This document shows positions 1-6,556 of a stretch of DNA of 10,381 bases, piece by piece. Within the stretch, counting starts at the first letter, position 1. The number at the start of each line of letters is the position of its first letter. The stretch is taken from assembly GCA_964554015.1 (NCBI GenBank), contig CAZKMO010000122.1:1-10381 (forward strand). Direction: 5' to 3'. This DNA is from CAYUAG01 sp964554015. GTDB lineage: Bacteria > Zhuqueibacterota > QNDG01 > CAYUAG01. The notes under the pieces are model-generated. The model had not been told where the DNA came from. It did not search any database and saw nothing but the letters and a program-made list of their open reading frames with translations. The position numbers and the translations under genes are program-made.

Positions 1-131
1 CTGCCGGCACCCATGAAGTGATCTGGAATGCTAAAAATGACGCCGGACAGCCTGTGCCCTCTGGCATGTATATTTGCCTGCTCAAAAGCGATGCTTATAC
101 TGAAATGCGAAAGATGCTGCTGATGAAATAG
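1..131 (+). CDS. C-terminal end of a secreted protein with FlgD-like / T9SS-type tail (5' partial)
   Basis: The reading frame is open from base 3 to a TAG stop at 129-131, giving 42 visible residues; the start lies outside the window. The peptide contains W-N-A-K-N-D-A-G-Q-P-V-P-S-G-M-Y and ends in R-K-M-L-L-M-K. This matches the end of the FlgD Ig-like / type IX secretion sorting fold: a W-[ND]-G/A-x-[ND] turn, then V-x-S-G-x-Y, then a basic last strand. In known families such tails sit on large secreted or cell-surface proteins (proteases, adhesins, beta-propellers) and may direct export and anchoring. Nothing can be said about the rest of this protein. It converges with the minus-strand operon and is not obviously related to it. 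The fold call is fairly secure; use as a sorting signal is inference. Confidence 0.75.
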   Translation, partial: AGTHEVIWNAKNDAGQPVPSGMYICLLKSDAYTEMRKMLLMK

Positions 132-162
132 ATGTTAATCCGGATCTGACAGATTTTGATTT

Positions 163-202
163 CCCCCTCTCTTTTTCCAAAAAGAGGGGGATTAAGGGGG
201 TG
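163..202. repeat. C-rich/G-rich imperfect palindrome, possible dispersed intergenic repeat
   Basis: A C5-TCTC-T5 arm (163-176) is followed after two bases by A5-GAG5 (179-190), its near-perfect reverse complement with a two-base bulge. A second G5 run follows at 196-200 (ATTAAGGGGGTG). The block is strikingly C/G-rich against an AT-rich background and lies 31 bases after the plus-strand stop. Similar 'CCCCCTCTTTTT...AAAAAGAGGGGG ATTAAGGGGG' blocks occur as multi-copy intergenic repeats in several bacteria, so a mobile or REP-like repeat is plausible. Only one copy is visible here, so the repeat status is inference. It could also fold as an RNA hairpin at the 3' end of the plus-strand transcript. 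Confidence 0.5.
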
Positions 203-242
203 AATATAAATTTACGAATCTTTCAAATCTAAAATGATAAAT

Positions 243-286
243 AGTAAAACCCTGACATTATTCCAAATTTTGTCAGGGTTTTTACT
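243..286. terminator. Stem-loop terminator, probably bidirectional (first of two)
   Basis: A perfect 12-bp stem, AAAACCCTGACA (246-257) with TGTCAGGGTTTT (271-282), encloses a 13-base loop. Three more pairs (243-245 with 284-286) form past a one-base bulge at 283. On the plus strand the GC part of the stem is followed directly by five Ts, as in a rho-independent terminator. On the minus strand it is followed by TTTT. It is well placed to end the plus-strand gene that stops at 131 and may also serve as backup for the minus-strand operon. Confidence 0.8.
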
Positions 287-292
287 ACATGC

Positions 293-331
293 AAAAAAAA
301 GCTAAGCTTCTCTAAGAAGCTTAGCTTTTTT
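293..331. terminator. Strong bidirectional intrinsic terminator (second of two)
   Basis: A perfect 10-bp stem, GCTAAGCTTC (301-310) with GAAGCTTAGC (316-325), has a 5-base loop (TCTAA). It is flanked by eight As on the left (293-300) and six Ts on the right (326-331). Each strand therefore reads as GC-containing hairpin plus U-tract. It lies about 80 bases past the stop of the last minus-strand gene and is the first terminator met by the operon's transcript. It is the most likely end of that operon and also blocks read-through from the plus strand. Confidence 0.9.
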
Positions 332-411
332 GGAGGTCACGTACATCCCTGTCTTTTAAAATGAAACTCGAAATATAAAATTTGAAAATAGTTTTAGTTA
401 ATTTTTAAAAA
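332..411. other. 3' untranslated stretch of the minus-strand operon; no further feature seen
   Basis: These 80 AT-rich bases lie between the stop codon of the terminal operon gene and the strong terminator. I see no start codon with a ribosome site, no conserved motif and no convincing stem-loop. Confidence 0.5.
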
Positions 412-1530
412 CTACTCTAAAGGAAAGTACAAAGCAGCATTAAAATTACCATCAATAGCAAACTCCGTAGCTCCCCCTATATTCCTTACTAGCATATCTG
501 TAGCTGATAAGGTAATGCCAATATTTTTCTCAATTTTTGTTTCTAAAAAGAGATTTTTTGCCTTAATAATTTCTTCCTTGTCATCCCATATATTACTACA
601 ATTTATATTTACTTTAGCATATTTCTCTTTTATTTCACCATTAACGTCTTCTTTCAAATTCTCAGGTAAAGATTTGGAAGATAAAGTAATATTTATATCA
701 ACATCATCATCATAGACCATGGCAATATTATATAGAAGATTAATCAAGGATAAAGATAAAATCTCTTTTCTGCATTTTAAATTTAATTTTGCCTCATCAG
801 CTTTTAACTTGATAGTGACAAACTCATAAATCTCTAAAGATAAAATGTGAATAATTTCTTTAATAAGATCAGGTAAAAAAATAATCTCCTGATTATCATT
901 CTCTTCCGAATATTTATTAATCTTATCAGAAAATGATTTAATATAAGTTATTTGTTTAAAAATTTCATTTATCTTCTTTTTTAAACCATCAGGTACTTCT
1001 TTAACATCATTAATTTTTTCCAGGTGCTGTTCTAAAGTATTCAAATATTTAAAATTATTTTTACAAATAAACTCATTACTTATAGAACGTCCGAATTCAG
1101 TAAGAAAGTTAAAAAAATTCTCTTTTAGTATTTTATTTTGTTTACTAAAGATGGTTAATTTCAGATGATGTTTTACTCGAGTTGATACTTCGATAAGGTT
1201 AAAAGGTTTAATTATATAATCAACCGCACCCATCTCAAATCCTTTAATCTTATCTTCGGCTTCTGCTTTGGCAGTAAGAAAAACAACTGGGATATCCCGG
1301 GTTTCTTCTTCGGTTTTTAAAAGTTCACATACCTCATAACCATCTGTACCAGGCATCATAACATCTAATAATATCAAATCCGGATGATATTTAATAGCAG
1401 CTTTAAAACCTTCAAAACCATCTTCAGCAGTAATGACATTATACCCTTCTCTTTCCATATAATGAGTTAAAAGTCTAATATTAGAAGGATTATCATCAAC
1501 GGTCAATATAGTAATTTCTTCAGGTTTCAC
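412..1530 (-). CDS. Response regulator receiver fused to a degenerate histidine-kinase-like module
   Basis: The 372-residue protein starts with a complete receiver domain (about 6-122). It has acidic D12/D13, phospho-acceptor D56 in L-L-D-V-M-M-P, T86 and K108-P-F, so it should accept phosphate. Residues 135-372 are not a known DNA-binding or enzymatic output. They resemble a worn histidine kinase core: two helical stretches (about 135-210), an N-box-like N-L-L-Y-N (264-268), F-L-E-T-K (328-332) like an F-box, then I-G-I-T-L-S (337-342) and G-G-A-T-E-F (352-357) where a G2 box would be, and a final A-A-L-Y-F-P-L strand. There is no H-box histidine, the D-x-G-x-G motif is replaced (around N-C-S-N-I-W, 310-315), and the G2 glycines are mostly lost. 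I infer a pseudokinase or docking/dimerisation module, loosely like Spo0B. Start: GTG at 1530, whose GTGA overlaps the TGA of the upstream hybrid kinase, so translation is probably coupled. It is the last gene of the operon. Confidence 0.88.
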   Translation of the reverse strand: MKPEEITILTVDDNPSNIRLLTHYMEREGYNVITAEDGFEGFKAAIKYHPDLILLDVMMPGTDGYEVCELLKTEEETRDIPVVFLTAKAEAEDKIKGFEMGAVDYIIKPFNLIEVSTRVKHHLKLTIFSKQNKILKENFFNFLTEFGRSISNEFICKNNFKYLNTLEQHLEKINDVKEVPDGLKKKINEIFKQITYIKSFSDKINKYSEENDNQEIIFLPDLIKEIIHILSLEIYEFVTIKLKADEAKLNLKCRKEILSLSLINLLYNIAMVYDDDVDINITLSSKSLPENLKEDVNGEIKEKYAKVNINCSNIWDDKEEIIKAKNLFLETKIEKNIGITLSATDMLVRNIGGATEFAIDGNFNAALYFPLE

Positions 1531-4500
1531 TTATTATTCTCCATAAGATTCTCATATTCAGAAATAACAACCTCTTTTAATTCTTTTAATTTCTCCCAAT
1601 CACCTTCTCTACCAGTATCTTCAATTTCTTTTCCAATCTTGGAAAATTGTGGAAATCCATAAGAAGCTGCTGTCCCTTTTAAAGAATGACCAAATCTTAT
1701 TACCTCATCAATATCCTTTTCTTTAAAATCCTCTTTAAACTTTTTAACTTTTTTGGTTATATCCTCCTTAAAAAATTCCTGTAATTCCTGCATCATGGGA
1801 TCTGACGTATCAACAAAGGTCGATTCTTCCAGTGCTGGTTCCTTCTCTTCTTGAGGAACTTTTTCTTCCATCTCTTCAGGTTTTGAAATATATTTATCTA
1901 ATAGTTTACTGAGTTTCTCTTGATCAATAGGTTTTGAAATATAATCAGTACAACCGGCATTCAAGGTCTTTTGTTTATGTTCTTTCATTGCATGCGCAGT
2001 AAGGGCAATTATGGGGAGTTCCTTATATTTATCCTGTTCTCGAATTTTTTTAGTTGCAGTAAAGCCATCCATTTTAGGCATTTCCATATCCATAAGTACA
2101 ACATCAAAAGAAGACTTCTCTAGTAATTCTAAAACCTTAATACCATGTTCTGCCAGCTCCACTTCATAACCCATTCTGTCCAAGATATGCTTCATTAATT
2201 TCTGACCGGAAGGATCATCATCAGCAAGCAGAATTTTACTTTTCTTTGGTATAATAATTGGTTTTCTCTTTTCTCTCGGTTTAACTCCTCTTTCTGATAT
2301 TAAGTCATTAAGTTGATTCATAAGGGTTTCCGGAGTTTCATGAGTTTTCTGTAGTAATAATTCATAATTATGACTTAATTTATTTTTGTCCTGAGGTGTC
2401 AGTTTTTTACTAGTATAAATTACTACTGGTATATCTTTGGTTTTTTCCGATTCTTTAACCACCTCCAAAACATCAAACCCATCCACTCCCGGCATAAGAA
2501 GATCAAGAATAATCAAAGAGATCTCACTATTCTCCTTGACATAATTAATAGCATCACTTCCACTATTAAATGTTTTAACCTTAAGATCTCTTTTCATCAA
2601 TATTTTCTCAAAAAAGGTAAGTACAGCATCATCATCATCAACCACAATAATTTCTTTCTTCTTGATTTCAGGCATTCCAATAAATTGATGCAGTTTTTCT
2701 AATAATTCACTTTCTTTAGCTGGTTTTTCAATATATTCCACTGCGCCCATACTAAAAGCTTTTTTCTGATTAGATAAAACGGAGTAGACCAGAACAGGTA
2801 TATCTTTGGTAAGAGTGCCTGCTTTTAATTTTTGTAAAACCTCCCAGCCGTCAATCTTACCCGGTAAAAGTATTTCCAGAATTATCGCATCAGGTCGATA
2901 AAATTTGGCTTGTATAATTCCATCTTCACCGGAGGTACTGCAGTACACTTTGTACCCGTCTTTTTGTAAATACCGCTGTAATAATTCCAGGGCACTCCCA
3001 TTATCTTCAATAAGCAACACACTGGGTTGGATCGATCCTTCCTTGATCTTCTTAACATTGGATAAAGTAGTGGAATCCAGAATTTTCGGGGTTTTAACTT
3101 TGATTTTCTCTGTTTTAACTTGTTTTTCTTTGGCCTTTTCTTTACTGGCTATAACTTCAACAGGAATTGAAAATGAAAATGTACTTCCCTTAGCTTCTTC
3201 TGATTCCAGCCAGATTTCTCCGTTCAATAAATTTATCATCTGCTTACATAAAGATAAACCAAGTCCGGTTCCGCCAAATCTCCTGGTTATGGATGCATCA
3301 ACTTGCGTAAATGATTCAAAAATTAAATCTTTCTTTTCCGATTTAATTCCTATACCTGTATCCTTGACATTCATTAATAATTGAGCTTTATTATTCTTTT
3401 TTTCTTTGATAAAGACATCTAATTCAATTTTTCCTTCTTCCGTGAATTTTATAGAATTACCAATTAGATTTACCATAATTTGACGTATTTTCAAACTATC
3501 GGCATTGATAATCGGTAAATTTTGAGGATTCTTATTTAATTTAAAAGTCAATCCTTTATCCAACACTTTTGGTCTTAAAAGTTGAGTTACATTATCTATC
3601 AGCTCTTCCAGATCAAATTCTTGATTGTCAACTTCCATTCTCCCGGTTTCAACTTTTGCCAAATCTAAAATCTGATTTATTATTTGCAACAAGCCTTCGC
3701 CGTTAATTTTTATGGTTCTAATAAAATCAACCAAATCATCAGGTAAATTTTCTTGTAAAAGTAAATCTGAAAAACCTATAATACTGTTCATAGGTGTTCG
3801 TATTTCATGACTCATATTGGCCAGAAATTCACTTTTAGCCCGATTAGCACTCTGAGCAATTTCTTTGCTGTCTTTTTCACTCTCATATAAACGAGCATTA
3901 ATTATCCCCATTGCTACCTGATCAGCAATCATAGTCATCATAGTGAGATCTTTCTCATCAAAATAATTAATTTTGCTGCTGACCAGATTTAAGGCGCCTA
4001 AAAGTTTATCCCCTTTCTTAATCAGTACTACCAGTTCCGATTGTATTCCAGGTATAATTTCTTTATAGCCTGATTCATTTTTTATATTATTAATAAAAAC
4101 TGCTTTGCCGCTTTTAACTGCCTTCCCAATAATACCATCATCAAAATATTTCTTTTGGGAAAGATATTTGCTAAAGGGACCATTGTGAGCTTGTATGTAT
4201 AATTTATTATCTTCCTCATTATTAAGCATTAATATGATATGCGTATCTTCAAATTCATCACTTAAAGATTCAATAACATGATGACAAAGTTCAGCAATAT
4301 TTAAGGTGGATACCGCTTTCTTGGTAACCTCATTAATCAAGGAAAGCTGTCTGGTCTGTCGCTTTTCCTGCTGCAACAGTCGGGCATTCTCGATGGCTAC
4401 AGCAGCCTGCCCGGCCAGAATAGTGAGGGTACGAAGATCGGCCTGGGTAAACTGATGTAATCCGGATTTTATAAGGACGATTACTCCTAAAATATTATCT

Positions 4501-5435
4501 TCATACTGCATGGGAACAGCCAGAATTGATTCATCTGCTGGCTTTTCATTTTTATTATAAAAGGCTTTGGGATGTTTAGAGACATCTCCTATTAATTCAG
4601 CTTTACCTTTGGAATATGTGGTTCCGATTATACCCTTGCCTACTTTTTCCTTTAATTTATCTATTTTTTCTTTTTTGTCTAGATCAATTTTACTCTTGCC
4701 ATAAAATACCGGGATAAGAAACTGCTCTTCATCATCGATCAAATAGATTCGGCAGTCGTCATAATCGATAAGTTTTTTTACCCCTACTGCAATTGCTTCT
4801 GCCACATCCTCTGGCATTAACATTCTATTTAACTTTTCGGCTACTTCATTTATTGCTTCAATTGTTTCCAGAGCTTTACGGAGTTCTTTATTTGCCTCTT
4901 CCAGTTCTTGATTTCTCTGCACCGCATTCTCAAAGGTTGAAAATAAAAGATCAAGAATCTGCATACGATCAGAAGTAATAAAATGCTTTTGACCGGCAAA
5001 AAATATTTCTATCCCCATTTCGGTAATAGAATTTCTTCTTAACTCCTGATTAGCTAGAATATATTGAATACGGGAAATAAGAAACTGTTCACTATACGGT
5101 TTGGTAACAAAATTATCTGCTCCACTTAGAAGCCCTCTGATAACATCCCGGGGATCAAACAACTGGGTCAATAAGATTACTGGAATATACTTTAAATTAT
5201 CCTCGGAACGTATTTGCCGACATAATTCATATCCATCCATCTCAGGCATCAAAATATCACTTATTACTATTGTAGGTTTCTGTTTTCTCATGTATTTTAA
5301 GGCATCACTTCCATTTCTTTCGATATGGGCAGAATAATTGTTTTTTTCTAATATATGTTTTAAATGTAAAGCCTGAGTAGGACTATCTTCAACTATAAGT
5401 ATTTCTACTCCAATATTTATTGAATCATTTGCCAT
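1527..5435 (-). CDS. Large hybrid sensor histidine kinase, REC-GAF-GAF-HisKA-HATPase-REC-REC-REC-HPt
   Basis: This 1302-residue protein lacks membrane segments or a signal peptide, so it should be cytoplasmic. Domains in order: receiver 1 (10-128; D17, acceptor D60, T90, K112); coiled-coil-like linker (165-200); GAF1 (about 200-352); GAF2 (about 365-515); HisKA with M-S-H-E-I-R-T-P, phospho-His H543; HATPase with N660 (N-L-I-G-N), D692-T-G-I-G, F-x-x-F at 706-709 and G-G-T-G-L-G-L at 721-727; receiver 2 (805-918); receiver 3 (927-1046; acceptor D978, T1008, K1030); receiver 4 (1066-1184; acceptor D1116, T1146, K1168-P); HPt (1213-1300) with H1250 in G-H-S-L-K-G-T. The kinase core is intact. 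Receiver 2 is odd: the acceptor Asp is Glu (E854), and S885 takes the Thr place. In receiver 3 the conserved Lys is followed by Thr rather than Pro. A GAF-sensed cytosolic signal probably drives H543, with relay through a receiver to H1250. The N-terminal receiver allows input from CheA upstream. An AAAGG site lies 8 bases before the ATG; the gap from cheB is 34 bases. Confidence 0.95.
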   Translation of the reverse strand: MANDSINIGVEILIVEDSPTQALHLKHILEKNNYSAHIERNGSDALKYMRKQKPTIVISDILMPEMDGYELCRQIRSEDNLKYIPVILLTQLFDPRDVIRGLLSGADNFVTKPYSEQFLISRIQYILANQELRRNSITEMGIEIFFAGQKHFITSDRMQILDLLFSTFENAVQRNQELEEANKELRKALETIEAINEVAEKLNRMLMPEDVAEAIAVGVKKLIDYDDCRIYLIDDEEQFLIPVFYGKSKIDLDKKEKIDKLKEKVGKGIIGTTYSKGKAELIGDVSKHPKAFYNKNEKPADESILAVPMQYEDNILGVIVLIKSGLHQFTQADLRTLTILAGQAAVAIENARLLQQEKRQTRQLSLINEVTKKAVSTLNIAELCHHVIESLSDEFEDTHIILMLNNEEDNKLYIQAHNGPFSKYLSQKKYFDDGIIGKAVKSGKAVFINNIKNESGYKEIIPGIQSELVVLIKKGDKLLGALNLVSSKINYFDEKDLTMMTMIADQVAMGIINARLYESEKDSKEIAQSANRAKSEFLANMSHEIRTPMNSIIGFSDLLLQENLPDDLVDFIRTIKINGEGLLQIINQILDLAKVETGRMEVDNQEFDLEELIDNVTQLLRPKVLDKGLTFKLNKNPQNLPIINADSLKIRQIMVNLIGNSIKFTEEGKIELDVFIKEKKNNKAQLLMNVKDTGIGIKSEKKDLIFESFTQVDASITRRFGGTGLGLSLCKQMINLLNGEIWLESEEAKGSTFSFSIPVEVIASKEKAKEKQVKTEKIKVKTPKILDSTTLSNVKKIKEGSIQPSVLLIEDNGSALELLQRYLQKDGYKVYCSTSGEDGIIQAKFYRPDAIILEILLPGKIDGWEVLQKLKAGTLTKDIPVLVYSVLSNQKKAFSMGAVEYIEKPAKESELLEKLHQFIGMPEIKKKEIIVVDDDDAVLTFFEKILMKRDLKVKTFNSGSDAINYVKENSEISLIILDLLMPGVDGFDVLEVVKESEKTKDIPVVIYTSKKLTPQDKNKLSHNYELLLQKTHETPETLMNQLNDLISERGVKPREKRKPIIIPKKSKILLADDDPSGQKLMKHILDRMGYEVELAEHGIKVLELLEKSSFDVVLMDMEMPKMDGFTATKKIREQDKYKELPIIALTAHAMKEHKQKTLNAGCTDYISKPIDQEKLSKLLDKYISKPEEMEEKVPQEEKEPALEESTFVDTSDPMMQELQEFFKEDITKKVKKFKEDFKEKDIDEVIRFGHSLKGTAASYGFPQFSKIGKEIEDTGREGDWEKLKELKEVVISEYENLMENNK
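1531..1542 (-). promoter_or_regulatory. Ribosome binding site supporting the GTG start of the receiver/pseudokinase gene
   Basis: On the minus strand GGAG (1539-1542) lies 8 bases before the GTG at 1530-1528, inside the last codons of the hybrid kinase. The receiver fold begins five residues after this GTG, which supports it over any later Met. Confidence 0.7.
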
Positions 5436-5469
5436 AAATTATACCTTTAATTTTGTATGTTATTCCCCC

Positions 5470-6546
5470 CTAACTGACTAGGGAAACTATTTTAGATGCA
5501 ATAGTGTCTACATGAAGGATATACTTATGAGAACCTAATCTTATTGCTTCTCCAGGCATCCCATGAATAATAGAACTTTCTTTATCCTGTACAATCGTAA
5601 TTCCTCCCCTTTCTTTAATCAATCCAAGTTCTTTTGCACCATCTCTCCCCATACCGGTTAATAAGACACCTATTGCATGTTCCCCAAATGATTCTGCCAC
5701 TTCTTTAAAAAGATATGAGACAGAGGGTATCAAAATAGAATTAGAATAATCATCGCTTAGTAATACTCTAAATTCTTGATCAATGCCCATCTGAAATCCA
5801 TCAGGTGCCAAATAAGCACTATGAGGTTGAACAAATTCTCCTTGATCAGGAATTCTAACATTGAATCCACTTCTGGTGCTCAGCCAACTGGCCATACCAG
5901 GAAGAAATCCTTTGGCAATATGTTGTACAATAACAACAGGTACGGGAAAATCCTTGGGCAAACCGGATAAAATTTTTTCCAATACTATTGGTCCTCCCGT
6001 AGAGGCCCCTATAGCAACAATTGATATTTTTTTAGTAGAAATTTTTGGTTTTTTATAAATTGGTTCTTTTTCAGATATGACTTCTGGTTCAGGTAGAGGA
6101 GGTTTAGATTTTTTCTTAAATTTATCTTTTTCCCACCGTCGAACAACCTTAACTTTTGACATGGTCCTGACAGTTTGAATCAACTCTCTGACATAAAGAT
6201 CAGTATCCGGTGTTGCTAATCCTTGAGGTTTCTCCATGGCTGCAACTGCACCTGCCTCCATGGTTTTAAAGGTTTTCTCCACTTCATCTGGATTATAACT
6301 GGCACTCACAATAACAATAGGAGTCGGGTTTTTCTCCATAATTTTTCTGGTAGCAATAAAACCATTCATAACTGGCATATGAATATCCATGGTGATAACA
6401 TCCGGCCTTAGAGCTCCTACCATTTTCACTGCCTCAGCACCATTCTGAGCAGTACCCACAACCTCAAAATCAGGTTCATTAGAAAATAATTCTTCTAAAT
6501 ATCTTCTTATTACCTTCGAATCTTCTGTAATTAAAAGTTTAATCAT
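5470..6546 (-). CDS. cheB: CheB: chemoreceptor protein-glutamate methylesterase/deamidase
   Basis: At 358 residues this is the normal CheB length with both domains. The receiver domain (1-125) has E8/D9, acceptor D54 in T-M-D-I-H-M-P, S81 and K106-P. A basic, proline-rich linker (about 130-172) joins it to the methylesterase domain (173-356). That domain carries the catalytic triad: S182 in G-A-S-T-G-G, H209 in V-Q-H-I, and D302 in G-M-G-R-D-G-A. CheB removes methyl groups from receptor glutamates (and deamidates glutamines) when phosphorylated by CheA, giving adaptation. Here the likely target is the MCP at the head of the visible operon, and the donor is the CheA-receiver hybrid directly upstream (10-base gap). 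The partner methyltransferase CheR is not in this window. No clear Shine-Dalgarno sequence precedes the ATG, only an A-rich tract, so expression may rely on coupling to cheA. Confidence 0.97.
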   Translation of the reverse strand: MIKLLITEDSKVIRRYLEELFSNEPDFEVVGTAQNGAEAVKMVGALRPDVITMDIHMPVMNGFIATRKIMEKNPTPIVIVSASYNPDEVEKTFKTMEAGAVAAMEKPQGLATPDTDLYVRELIQTVRTMSKVKVVRRWEKDKFKKKSKPPLPEPEVISEKEPIYKKPKISTKKISIVAIGASTGGPIVLEKILSGLPKDFPVPVVIVQHIAKGFLPGMASWLSTRSGFNVRIPDQGEFVQPHSAYLAPDGFQMGIDQEFRVLLSDDYSNSILIPSVSYLFKEVAESFGEHAIGVLLTGMGRDGAKELGLIKERGGITIVQDKESSIIHGMPGEAIRLGSHKYILHVDTIASKIVSLVS

Positions 6547-6556
6547 TTTTTTTATA

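Noticed and set aside
391..416. Weak inverted repeat around AGTTAATTTTTAAAAACT after the last operon stop
   Set aside because: It has only four to five A/T-dominated pairs and would not form a stable hairpin; the GC-containing stems further left explain termination.
2905..3384. 159-residue open frame on the plus strand
   Set aside because: It lies fully inside the hybrid kinase (HATPase/receiver 2 region) on the opposite strand, shows no family motif and has no ribosome site; it is a shadow of the real gene.
5438..5443. TATAAT on the minus strand just before the hybrid kinase start, as an internal promoter -10 box
   Set aside because: It lies only two bases from the ATG, no TTGACA-like box is found 16-18 bases upstream, and such hexamers are frequent by chance in AT-rich DNA. 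The AAAGG beside it is better read as a ribosome site.
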